A DNA stretch of 12,298 nt. Origin: Acidobacteria bacterium AH-259-G07. Lineage in GTDB: Bacteria; Acidobacteriota; UBA6911; RPQK01; JADFOI01. A program made the translations under genes and the position numbers. Shown here piece after piece: positions 4,915 to 12,298 of this stretch; the first letter of the stretch is position 1; each line of letters begins with the position of its first letter. The stretch lies in the NCBI GenBank assembly GCA_027717925.1, contig JALLON010000052.1, positions 1 to 12,298 on the forward strand, in the 5' to 3' direction. The notes under the pieces were generated by a model. That model had not been told where the DNA came from. It searched no databases and saw nothing but the letters and a program-made list of their open reading frames with translations.

Positions 4915-7272
4915 TTAGGGCTCAATCCCAACCTTTGTGAGCAGCGCCTCAAAACGGGGCAATGAGCGCAGGGGATCCCATATGGGGTGTACTCTCAGAG
5001 CAATGAGAATCTTAGCGCCGTCCCGCTCTTCGTATACTCTCTCAAGCCACCTGAGCGCTTTTTCATTCTCTCCAAGACGCACATATTGATACCCATAAAC
5101 ATGTGCCTGGGCGGCCCTATTTTCACCCTTCGCCCACTCCTCTTCCTGTTGCTCCAGGATTTCCATCGCCTCTTTCTTCCGACCAGCGGCCATATGTCTT
5201 AGTAAAGTCTTTGCGCTGTCTGGCCAGTGTGCCACGACTTGGATCGCTTCCTCATATCTTCCCGTCTCCCAATAGGCGTCATGGAGGATCTCTTTAGCCG
5301 GGATAAAGTTGGGCTCTAGCTCCAGAGCCTCCTGACATTGCGCGATTGCCAGGTCATACTCCCGTCTATAGAAAAAGCCGTCCGCCAGGAAACTATGGGC
5401 GAGTGCCGAGACAGGATCGAGCTCCAAGGCACGTTTGAACTCTGCGACTGCCTCATCAGGCCGCCCGGCAAACATCAAATAGTCTCCATAAACAAGATGA
5501 GCGCCCGAAAGGCCGGGATTAAGAAGAAGCGCTCGCTGATACGCGCTTTCGGCTCCTTTCCAGTCAAATTCCGAGTACAATCTCACCATTCCCAAAGCAG
5601 CATGGGCTTCCGCAAGGGTGTCATCAATTGTAAGCGCTCTTTCTGCTGCTGCCCTTGCCTCTTGGAAAGCCTCCTCTGGAGGAAGGTAGTCGAAAAGTCC
5701 CAGCAAACTATACCCACCGGCTAACCCTGCGTGAGCCAGAGCGTAGTTTGGGTCCTCTTCGAGTGCTTGATTAAAGTACTGAAAAGCCTTATTTACTCCT
5801 TGCTCGGTTTGCTTGAAGAAGTGATAGAGACCTTTTAGATAAAGCTCATGGGCTCTAGCGCTTTCTGTATACTGTTTGCTGAGGCGCTGTTGCGCGGTTC
5901 CCGTCAGCTTCAGCCGCAACGCCTCGGCGATCTCCTGGGCCAAGTTTGCCTCTAATGCCAGGATGTTGCCGACCTTTTGCTCTAACCGATTGCCCCAAAG
6001 CTGGCTATTATCTTCCGAATCCACCAGTTCAGTGCTGACAAACAGAGTCTCACCGCGCTGTGAGAGTCGACCGGTCATCACTGCCCGTACGTTCAATTTG
6101 CGAGCTATCTGCTGTAGGTCCTCATCTTGACCTCCAAAGCGACGGGCTGAGGATTGCGCAATGACTGTCAGGCCCGGTACTTGAGAAAGGTTATTGGTGA
6201 TGCGTTCTGCAAGCCCATCACAGAGATAGTCCATCTCAGGGTCGTTGCTTTCGTTGTGAAAAGGAAGTATCACAACGGAATCGACGGTTTCTCCGGACTC
6301 TGGCCATAGTAGAAACCCAAAAAAGAGGATACACGCAGTCAGTAGCACCGATCCTACCATTGTCACCCAGTTTCTAGCTAATGGCCTCGGTGTCAACACT
6401 TGGGGTTCTGCTTCTGAGACGAAATCGCGTTTTAAGAGTCCGCTCAGGTTTGTGTTTAACTCATGGACAGACTGGTAGCGGTGATTGCGATTCTTCGCCA
6501 GTGTCTTTCTGACCGTATGTTCTAACAGCTTCGGAATTCCCTCTGTAAATCGAGATAACGGGTGCGGTGTCTCGTTCAGGATTGAATTTGCCGTATTCAT
6601 TATCGTCGCCTTATGAAAGGGATGAACACCGGTTAGCATCTCATAGAGAACTACACCAAATGAGAAAATGTCAGATCGAGTGTCCACTTGCTCTCCGCGA
6701 AGCTGCTCGGGAGACATATAGGCGAGTGTTCCGGGAGTAGTGCCCTCCTTTGTGAGGACCGTCAGCGTTTTGTCTGCGCTTTTCGCAGGTTCAGTCCAGA
6801 CCACAGGTTTGGCCAATCCAAAGTCCATCAGTTTGATGTGCCCCTCAGGTGTTTGCATGATGTTAGAGGGCTTTAAATCGCGATGAACAATTCCTCTTTG
6901 ATGGGCTTTTTCCAGAGCTTCTGCAATTTCGGCTGCTATTTTTAGCACCTCTTCCAGTGGAATTGGCGTATCTTGGGCCAGGCGCGCCTTCAAGGTCTGG
7001 CCCTCGACGTATTCCATAGCGATGAAGTCACGGCCTTCAACTTCTCCGATTTCGTGGATGTGGCAAATATACGGATGATCCAAGGCAGCGGCCGATCTGG
7101 CTTCCCGCAGTAGGCGCTTGCGAGCAACAGGATGTTGCTGCATAGACTCCGGCAAGAACTTCAATGCAACCTTGCGATCAAGTGACGTATCAAGGGCCAG
7201 GAACACTTCGCCCATGCCGCCTTGACCGAGCTTTTCCAGAACCTGGTAGTGAGAAATAGTCTTGCCGATCAC
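4915..7272 (-). CDS. Membrane Ser/Thr protein kinase with TolB-like domain and TPRs
   Basis: A 785-residue PknB-type (Hanks) kinase. Residues 9-275 are the kinase: glycine loop GQGGMG (16-21), Lys in VALKF (K38), HRDLKPSN (130-137), DFG (150-152) and MSPEQ in the activation region, so all catalytic residues are present and it should be active. One hydrophobic helix (about 301-323) anchors it, with the kinase cytoplasmic. Residues 332-455 form a TolB-like N-terminal-type domain (VVILPFHNES; CDGLAERI), as in many TPR-containing regulators. From about 470 come TPR repeats, with typical ends such as ALEEDPNYALAHAGL, ALLLNPG and ALELDPVSALAH, for protein-protein contacts. The start is GTG at 7272; the sequence AAGGAAG lies just upstream and no ATG is in frame before it. 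This architecture is frequent in Acidobacteriota. It is monocistronic, and nothing here identifies its signal or targets. It converges on the NHLP cassette, so joint control is unlikely. Confidence 0.95.
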   Translation of the reverse strand: MIGKTISHYQVLEKLGQGGMGEVFLALDTSLDRKVALKFLPESMQQHPVARKRLLREARSAAALDHPYICHIHEIGEVEGRDFIAMEYVEGQTLKARLAQDTPIPLEEVLKIAAEIAEALEKAHQRGIVHRDLKPSNIMQTPEGHIKLMDFGLAKPVVWTEPAKSADKTLTVLTKEGTTPGTLAYMSPEQLRGEQVDTRSDIFSFGVVLYEMLTGVHPFHKATIMNTANSILNETPHPLSRFTEGIPKLLEHTVRKTLAKNRNHRYQSVHELNTNLSGLLKRDFVSEAEPQVLTPRPLARNWVTMVGSVLLTACILFFGFLLWPESGETVDSVVILPFHNESNDPEMDYLCDGLAERITNNLSQVPGLTVIAQSSARRFGGQDEDLQQIARKLNVRAVMTGRLSQRGETLFVSTELVDSEDNSQLWGNRLEQKVGNILALEANLAQEIAEALRLKLTGTAQQRLSKQYTESARAHELYLKGLYHFFKQTEQGVNKAFQYFNQALEEDPNYALAHAGLAGGYSLLGLFDYLPPEEAFQEARAAAERALTIDDTLAEAHAALGMVRLYSEFDWKGAESAYQRALLLNPGLSGAHLVYGDYLMFAGRPDEAVAEFKRALELDPVSALAHSFLADGFFYRREYDLAIAQCQEALELEPNFIPAKEILHDAYWETGRYEEAIQVVAHWPDSAKTLLRHMAAGRKKEAMEILEQQEEEWAKGENRAAQAHVYGYQYVRLGENEKALRWLERVYEERDGAKILIALRVHPIWDPLRSLPRFEALLTKVGIEP

Positions 7273-7553
7273 TTCTTCCTTACCTTGTTTTTTGGGATTC
7301 TCACTAAATCTTAATTCCTCAGGGAGTGGAAAGCAATTGGCGCAGTCTTTGGATATTTCAACAAGTGCACCGGATCGTAGGCCCCTCCGCCCCGACTCTT
7401 ATATTATTGATGCGGCTGTATTCATCGTAGCTGAGCTCCCTGGGTCAGTGTACATTTGACTTACCAGGCAGATTCACACAGACGCTCTATTTTACCAATC
7501 GGCATGCGACGCCAGATAGTCGGTATTTGGTCTATGTTTCTCCACGGGGTCAG
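7273..7553. other. Intergenic region upstream of the kinase
   Basis: These 281 bases lie between the stop of the metallohydrolase and the GTG of the kinase, both on the minus strand. They should hold the kinase promoter. An AT-rich segment near 7399-7409 (minus strand AATAATATAAG) could be a -10 region, without a good -35 partner. I see no coding sequence, no clear terminator for the metallohydrolase and no notable repeat. Confidence 0.4.
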
Positions 7554-9689
7554 TCACTTATTTTCTTCACTACCAATCTGCTGATATACGTCCAGCGCAC
7601 GCTGAAAGAGTGAGATAACTTCCTTCTTCCGCTCCTTGGTGGTGAATCGTCCCCGCTCGGCAACCCTGGCGATGAGCCTCTCGATCCAGTCGCGATAGAA
7701 GCGCACATCGGATGGTGAAACGATCTTTTGCTCGCCCAGGTAGACGTAAACTGGACTAGTGTGTGCGAAGGCTTGCTCATCGTTCAAAATGAGTCGATGC
7801 CGAGGACCGAGCGCCCTCACCGCTACCCATGAGCTGCGGCTCAACGCGATCTCTTCTTCAATTGTGAGGGTTTTCTTGCCCATAGCCGAACGTGAAATTA
7901 CCGCCTGGCCGTTGGCCACGATTTCTACCTTTTCCAGTGGAACCTGAGTGCGCACTATGGCTTTTACTCGAACCTTCTGTGGGGAACTCGCTGGGAGCCT
8001 GAGTTCATCTCCTGGTTCTTTATCGTTCAAAGTAAAGAAAATTACCGGTCCATTACTGGCAAAGGTCCTTCCTCGTCTGTAATTTCGAGTCCACTCGCTG
8101 TATTCCATCTGATCTTCTACGTGCACGTAAACTCGTCCGCCGCCCGGCGTGTAGTGGTCGGCAACGTTGGTGAAGGAATCCGTGCCTGCGGAAATAGCCA
8201 GTCGGAATCCGCAGTTCAGCAAACGGTACCACAGCTCCATCGATGCCATTTCATTCGTGTTGCTAACCACATCTATGGCGTCCACTTGACCCAGAGCGAC
8301 ATCCACTGGCAGCTCTTTCGCACTGGCCGCTTCAAAGCTGGGTGCCCTGGCCGGATGGACGTAGGTTACAGCTCCATCCTGCCCTCGGGCGGCCTTGGCT
8401 TGGGCATAGTTCGGAGGATAATCTTCCCAATGGGGCGTATCGCCAAATCCCGTATAGATGGGGTGCACGAGGCTTTTCAAATTGAAGAAGGACATGTGCC
8501 CATACATCCCACGGTTACGCATCTCCTCATTCCAGTAAATGATGAAGTTGGGACTACTCAGCCGGTGTGGCTTGCCCTCGAAGTACTGGATGTCATGAAT
8601 AAAGGCTCCACCGCTGTTGGCCACCATCATGTTGGCGTTGTTGAGATCCTCGGCCAGTGCTGTGAGGCGAACATCCTCCGGTGAAATCACCTGATGATGC
8701 GGTGCAGTGTAGTTGGCGTGAATGTGGGCGTCGGCGGAATACCACCCCTTGGCCGCCATATTTTCCCAACGCTTTAGCCGGATCTGGACTTCCTTCTCCT
8801 GACCTGGCTGCAGATTGATCTGCCGGCTGGTGAGTTCGTATTCAGGCCCACGCGTAGCCTCTATCAAGGTGGGCCCGCTGGGCAGTTCAATCTCGAAAGA
8901 CCCGTCGGCGTGAAAGTAGTATTCGGCGCTCATGGCGGTGATGCGACTAATGCTTCCTGGTGGCGCGTAGGCCAGACCGTCGGAACCAGTCAGGTACAAC
9001 CGAGCCGCGGTGGGTCTCCCCTTCTCATCGAGCAAACGGACTCGCAGGTTCACCGGTGGCCGCACGTCGAAGACGATGTCGGTCTGCACCTCCTGTTCAC
9101 CTGCGCTCAGCAGCAGCTGGCCCTTGGTTAATCCTGGTTTGCTCTCAACCACTCTCAAAAAATAGCCGGCCGCACTCTTGGCCTTCACTTCAGAGGGTGG
9201 AAAAGCGCTTGCCATCGAGTTTCCAATGAAGCGAGCCTCCACTCGAATGCTCTGCTTCTTCAAATTCTCGACAATCAGCGGAAGATTGAAGGTATGGCCC
9301 GCGGCTAAAACAAACTGCCGGGGCGCGTTGCGCCACACCAGCCCGTCCTCGGAAACTTCGGCTCGAAAAACGTCCGGCGTCCGTAGAGCAGTCATCTCTT
9401 TCACGCGGAACGTGAAACGATCGCGCAGCCCTCGTATGGTTTCAGCATTAGCCCGCCGGCGCAAAAGGATTCGCGCCATGTCGCCGAAGCCAACCTCCCC
9501 CTCCACGTCCAGCTGTTCCAAACCATTGTGGTTCACCCAAAATGTCAGGTGCTCCTGGTCAGGCCGAGACCATGAGCGAGCGCTTTGCCCCCGCGTCAGT
9601 GGAGGGTACTTCAGCCAAGCCACCACCAACAGACCGAGTGTCAAGAGCATCAATAGAAGCCGCACCTTAAAAGTTGGCGAAGATTTCAT
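7554..9689 (-). CDS. Exported CehA/McbA-family (PHP-type) metallohydrolase
   Basis: A 711-residue protein with a signal peptide or N-terminal anchor (hydrophobic residues about 10-26). Residues 40-310 are beta-rich and include a segment at 213-305 like a carboxypeptidase-regulatory or invasin-type sandwich (VNLRVRLLDEKGRPTAARLYL; DGSFEIELP). The hydrolase part begins at KGWYSADAHIHANYT, with H322 and H324 as the first metal ligands. H398 (MYGHMSFFN), H445 (VTYVHPAR) and D504 (SAGTDSF) fit later PHP ligands. Known CehA/McbA relatives are carbaryl and ester or phosphoester hydrolases, but most members have no known substrate and none can be read from sequence here. The C-terminal 70 residues are helical and charged. 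AGAGGAG lies about 6 bases before the ATG. It is transcribed divergently from the B12 riboswitch and receptor. The export signal suggests a periplasmic or cell-surface location. Confidence 0.9.
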   Translation of the reverse strand: MKSSPTFKVRLLLMLLTLGLLVVAWLKYPPLTRGQSARSWSRPDQEHLTFWVNHNGLEQLDVEGEVGFGDMARILLRRRANAETIRGLRDRFTFRVKEMTALRTPDVFRAEVSEDGLVWRNAPRQFVLAAGHTFNLPLIVENLKKQSIRVEARFIGNSMASAFPPSEVKAKSAAGYFLRVVESKPGLTKGQLLLSAGEQEVQTDIVFDVRPPVNLRVRLLDEKGRPTAARLYLTGSDGLAYAPPGSISRITAMSAEYYFHADGSFEIELPSGPTLIEATRGPEYELTSRQINLQPGQEKEVQIRLKRWENMAAKGWYSADAHIHANYTAPHHQVISPEDVRLTALAEDLNNANMMVANSGGAFIHDIQYFEGKPHRLSSPNFIIYWNEEMRNRGMYGHMSFFNLKSLVHPIYTGFGDTPHWEDYPPNYAQAKAARGQDGAVTYVHPARAPSFEAASAKELPVDVALGQVDAIDVVSNTNEMASMELWYRLLNCGFRLAISAGTDSFTNVADHYTPGGGRVYVHVEDQMEYSEWTRNYRRGRTFASNGPVIFFTLNDKEPGDELRLPASSPQKVRVKAIVRTQVPLEKVEIVANGQAVISRSAMGKKTLTIEEEIALSRSSWVAVRALGPRHRLILNDEQAFAHTSPVYVYLGEQKIVSPSDVRFYRDWIERLIARVAERGRFTTKERKKEVISLFQRALDVYQQIGSEENK

Positions 9690-9760
9690 CGAGTCTCCTC
9701 TGCAGATTTTTACACATGCTTTTGCTTATCTAAATAGTGAAAGTGTTTGAATGACTTGTT

Positions 9761-9789
9761 TTAATAATTCCTATTGTGACACTTATCAA
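9761..9789 (-). promoter_or_regulatory. Candidate sigma70-type promoter for the metallohydrolase
   Basis: Read on the minus strand, TTGATA (9784-9789) and TATTAA (9761-9766) are separated by 17 bases, giving 5/6 and 4/6 matches to consensus. The site is about 75 bases upstream of the ATG. It is a visual match only; Acidobacteriota promoters are poorly defined. Confidence 0.4.
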
Positions 9790-9846
9790 GGCCCTCCAAA
9801 AGTTCCTGGAATTCTTGATCCGGCAAATTGGGAAATCTTTTTCCTA

Positions 9847-9876
9847 TTGACACGCCTTTCCGGGCAGTGTTAACCT
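9847..9876 (+). promoter_or_regulatory. Candidate promoter of the riboswitch-receptor transcript
   Basis: A perfect TTGACA at 9847-9852 is followed after 18 bases by TAACCT (9871-9876), with TG at 9868-9869 giving an extended -10 form. Transcription would begin near 9883, just before the first riboswitch helix at 9900, which is where a riboswitch promoter is expected. The -10 match is weak. Confidence 0.5.
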
Positions 9877-9898
9877 CAATTCTCGATCTTTTTAATCT

Positions 9899-10066
9899 GC
9901 CAGGGTGCGAACGCAAAGAGGGAAGCGGGTGAGAATCCCGCACGGTCGCGCCACTGTGATCGGCAAGTAACCTTCAGGAGGCGCAAAAATCGCCTGCCAC
10001 TCCCGAAGCAGGGGGGAAGGTGCTGAAGGGAGCGTTTGAGCCGTAGTCAGGAAACCTGCCCTGGTC
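9899..10066 (+). ncRNA. Cobalamin (AdoCbl) riboswitch aptamer
   Basis: All landmarks of the cobalamin riboswitch are present. The closing helix pairs CCAGGG (9900-9905) with CCCTGG (10059-10064). The conserved core includes GGGAAGCGGGTGAGAATCCC around 9920-9939, with the GCGGG/CCCGC helix (9925-9929 with 9937-9941), then CGCGCCACTGTGA (9947-9959). A peripheral arm pairs CCTTCAG (9971-9977) with CTGAAGG (10023-10029) and contains the hairpin AGGCG/CGCCT (9979-9983 with 9991-9995). The B12 box lies at 10039-10060, ending GAAACCTGCC. Ligand binding in this class normally lowers expression of the downstream gene, here the TonB-dependent receptor, in line with B12-uptake control. Confidence 0.95.
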
Positions 10067-10085
10067 AGCTGATTCACAACTCTTC

Positions 10086-10166
10086 GCGTCAAAAGGGTTG
10101 GAAATCCTTCTAGGTTTTCCTCTCGAACCCATCTGACGCTTTACTGGGGTGACTTACCCGGGAGGG
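10086..10166 (+). promoter_or_regulatory. Riboswitch expression platform with possible SD sequestration
   Basis: Between aptamer and start codon lies a composite hairpin: GCGTCA/TGACGC (10086-10091 with 10134-10139), GGGTT/AACCC (10095-10099 with 10126-10130) and GGAAA/TTTCC (10100-10104 with 10116-10120). Bases 10118-10125 (TCCTCTCG) can also pair with 10159-10166 (CGGGAGGG), which contains the receptor's Shine-Dalgarno; this gives 8 pairs, two of them G-U, and competes with the inner part of the first hairpin. The hairpin is not followed by a T-run, so translational control looks more likely than termination. This is hand-folded and approximate. Confidence 0.5.
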
Positions 10167-10169
10167 CGT

Positions 10170-12298
10170 ATGTTTCGTTTTTGGATGGCTTCCATCGCTA
10201 TACTGATGTTGTGTGTTCCGGTCTTCTCCGAATCTATTTCGGGAAGAGTGACCGATCCCAGTGGAAAGCCGGTTTCCGGCGTTCGTCTCTTCCTGCTTCA
10301 GGAGGAGAAGTCTCTGGCCGGTAGCCTCACCAATGAGAGCGGGCACTACTCGTTTAAAGATTTAGCACCAGGGACTTATATTGTCTGGGTGCGGGAGCTG
10401 GGTTTCCAGCAAGAAAGGATTGAAGTACCCCTGGAGTCAGGCCAGGCGCTTCAACGCGACATCATTCTGGAATTGGAATTACTCGAAGAACAAGTGATCG
10501 TAACTGCCACGCGCACAGAGACTCCCACCAGCCTCTTGGGCAACAGTGTGACCATCATCACGGCCGAGGAGATGGAGGCTCAAAAAGCTACCAATGTGGC
10601 GGAAGCTCTGCGCAACGTACCAGGAATCAACATCTTGCAAATTGGGGGCAGGGGTTCCCTGACCACGATCTTCGTGCGCGGAGGCGAATCGGACTACACC
10701 AAAGTTTTGCTGGACGGAATTCCCCTGAATCAGCCGGGAGGCTCGATCGATCTCTCCAATCTATCGACGGCCAATGTGGAGCGAATTGAGGTTGTTCGTG
10801 GTCCTCAAAGCGCCTTATACGGCTCAGATGCCATCACCGGCGTGATCCAGATCTTCACCAAGAAAGGAAGTGCTGAGACGGCGGTTCCCGCTTTGGGCTT
10901 TTTCCTGGAAGGGGGTACGTTTGACACGTTTCGAGGAGGAGCGGCGGTGAGTGGCGCGTTTGAAAGGTTATCTTACAGTGTGGAATTCCAACATTTGAGT
11001 ACCGACAACATGGATCCCAATGACTTCTTCCACAACAACAGCTTCAGCGCCAATATCGGAATCAAAACCTCTGGGAATTCATCGCTGACTTTCATGGGGC
11101 GCAGCGAACGAGGTCGATCCGGGGTGCCGGGGCCAACCGCCTTCGGGCCGCCCGATCTGGAAGAGTTCTACCGAAAACGAGATTTCCTGGCGGGAATCAC
11201 CTGGAATCAGCGCCTTTCTGATGCCTGGCAGCACAGAATGTCATACTCCCAATCCTATGTGAACCAGCTCTCGGTGGATCCCGTGGACTCAGGCACCTTT
11301 TTTCCCGAATTTGAGGGGGAAAAAGCGCCTTTTCCTTCTTTCGATTTCCCCTTTTCTTTTTTGAGCGCTACTCGTCGACACAACGTGAACTATCAGAGTG
11401 ACTTTTTCCTCTCCACTCATCTCCTGTCCACGGGATTTGACTACGAGGAAGAGCGGGGCGTGGTGGGCGAAGTGAGGGCCGATCGGACCAACTTCGGGTA
11501 CTATGTGCAGGACCAGTTTCTACTTCTGCAACGTTTGGCCATCGCGGGCGGACTCCGGTTGGAGGACAATGGCAGTTTTGGCTTTGCCGCAACTCCGAGG
11601 GTTTCGATGGCCTATCTGCTCAGAAGCGGCGGATCCGATGAGTTTTGGGGGATGACCCGACCCAAATTTAATTTCGGCCTGGGCATCAAAGAGCCAACCT
11701 TCATTGAGTCGTTCAGTCCGAACTTTTTCTTTAAGGGCAACCCCGAGCTGGAGCCAGAAAGAACCAGAAGTTTCGAAGTGGGGCTGGAGCAAACGATGGC
11801 GTGGAATCGGCTGCAGATGGAGGTCAATTTCTTTCACAATCACTTCAAGGATCAAATCGCCTTTCAGACCGTGGATTTCTTCGAGGGGTCGTTTTTTAAC
11901 ATCGGGGAAAGCCGAGCCTGGGGCGTCGAACATGTGGTTAAGGCACGGCCCGTTGAGAATCTGCAGCTTTTGGGAGGATACACCTATCTCAATACCAAGG
12001 TGCTTCAAAGTACCAACCCCTTCAGTCCGGTTTTTCAGGAAGGATCTCGTCTATTGCTCCGCCCAACTCATTCCGGATTCTTGGGGCTCCTGTGGAAGTC
12101 CTCTCGCTGGAGATTCAATACCAACGCCACTTTCATTGGCAACAGGGCAGACAGCGATTTCCGCGGAATAGGTCTCGCCGAAGTGGATGGTTACACAAAA
12201 TGGGATCTTTCCGGAAGCTATCAAATCAGTCCGCAGGTTGAGCTATACGTGATTTTGGAGAACATCTTAAACCAGGAGTATTTTGAGGAGATTGGATT
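10170..12298 (+). CDS. btuB: BtuB-like TonB-dependent receptor, 3' end missing
   Basis: An outer-membrane TonB-dependent transporter, probably for cobalamin or a related corrinoid. At least 709 residues are in the window. A signal peptide (about 1-20) is followed by a carboxypeptidase-regulatory-like beta domain (23-102: ISGRVTDPSGKPVSGVRL to DIILELE), a TonB box (EEQVIVTATR, 107-116), and the plug (about 117-232) with IFVRGGESDYTKVLLDGIPL and VERIEVVRGPQSALYGSDA, blocks typical of BtuB-type plugs. The rest is beta-barrel, with family landmarks such as NPELEPERTRSFEVGLE and, near the end, YVILENILNQEYFEEIG. By analogy only about 15-25 residues are missing. The frame is continuous throughout. 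The start is the ATG at 10170, with GGAGG four bases before it. The cobalamin riboswitch upstream is the main reason to name the substrate; the N-terminal extension is absent from enterobacterial BtuB but common in Acidobacteriota receptors. Confidence 0.92.
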   Translation, partial: MFRFWMASIAILMLCVPVFSESISGRVTDPSGKPVSGVRLFLLQEEKSLAGSLTNESGHYSFKDLAPGTYIVWVRELGFQQERIEVPLESGQALQRDIILELELLEEQVIVTATRTETPTSLLGNSVTIITAEEMEAQKATNVAEALRNVPGINILQIGGRGSLTTIFVRGGESDYTKVLLDGIPLNQPGGSIDLSNLSTANVERIEVVRGPQSALYGSDAITGVIQIFTKKGSAETAVPALGFFLEGGTFDTFRGGAAVSGAFERLSYSVEFQHLSTDNMDPNDFFHNNSFSANIGIKTSGNSSLTFMGRSERGRSGVPGPTAFGPPDLEEFYRKRDFLAGITWNQRLSDAWQHRMSYSQSYVNQLSVDPVDSGTFFPEFEGEKAPFPSFDFPFSFLSATRRHNVNYQSDFFLSTHLLSTGFDYEEERGVVGEVRADRTNFGYYVQDQFLLLQRLAIAGGLRLEDNGSFGFAATPRVSMAYLLRSGGSDEFWGMTRPKFNFGLGIKEPTFIESFSPNFFFKGNPELEPERTRSFEVGLEQTMAWNRLQMEVNFFHNHFKDQIAFQTVDFFEGSFFNIGESRAWGVEHVVKARPVENLQLLGGYTYLNTKVLQSTNPFSPVFQEGSRLLLRPTHSGFLGLLWKSSRWRFNTNATFIGNRADSDFRGIGLAEVDGYTKWDLSGSYQISPQVELYVILENILNQEYFEEIG

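Noticed and set aside
4915..7272. Kinase as regulator of the NHLP cassette
   Set aside because: It is convergent, has its own upstream region and belongs to an abundant family with scattered locations; no sequence evidence links them.
8121..8684. 187-codon plus-strand frame inside the metallohydrolase gene
   Set aside because: It lies opposite the conserved PHP region; its translation shows no domain and its openness follows from codon bias on the coding strand.
10110..10346. Minus-strand frame across the riboswitch platform and receptor start
   Set aside because: It overlaps the receptor's signal peptide and regulatory-like domain, which are clearly coding on the plus strand.
11520..12008. 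Minus-strand 162-codon frame inside the receptor gene
   Set aside because: It is the antisense shadow of the beta-barrel coding region, which stays in frame through the window end.

Overview
This window most likely comes from a member of the Acidobacteriota or a related soil or sediment lineage, chromosomal and of moderate GC. That assignment is an inference from family content: a PknB-type kinase fused to a TolB-like domain and TPRs, a TonB-dependent receptor with an N-terminal carboxypeptidase-regulatory-like domain, a secreted CehA/McbA-type metallohydrolase and a secreted M28 peptidase. No rRNA, tRNA, CRISPR, IS element or phage gene is visible.

Layout. (1) 10-2180, minus: a secreted M28 zinc peptidase followed by a small DinB-fold protein; stop and start overlap as ATGA, so they form one operon. 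(2) 2315-4839, plus, divergent from the peptidase: a three-gene cassette. It holds a very short nitrile-hydratase-leader-peptide (NHLP) protein with a strong ribosome binding site, a 361-residue Cys-rich protein of no family I can name, and a 317-residue alpha/alpha-toroid protein of the prenyltransferase/squalene-cyclase repeat type. (3) 4915-7272, minus, convergent with the cassette: a membrane-anchored Ser/Thr kinase with TolB-like and TPR parts. (4) 7554-9689, minus: a secreted PHP-type (CehA/McbA family) metallohydrolase. (5) 9690-10169: a divergent promoter region holding a clear cobalamin riboswitch. (6) 10170-12298, plus: a BtuB-like TonB-dependent outer-membrane receptor cut by the window edge shortly before its expected C-terminus.

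The best-understood unit is region 5-6: cobalamin binding to the leader should shut down synthesis of the B12 receptor, and the leader contains a segment able to pair with the receptor's Shine-Dalgarno sequence.

The most interesting unit is region 2. NHLP domains are known as leader peptides of RiPP precursors such as proteusins, but this precursor lacks a Cys/Ser/Thr-rich core and a GG cleavage site. Its neighbours are not the usual radical SAM, LanM or YcaO enzymes; they are an orphan Cys-rich protein and a terpene-cyclase-fold protein with an altered DxDD motif (DLDV). This could be an uncharacterised peptide-modifying or leader-guided system. The function is a hypothesis from gene content and order only.
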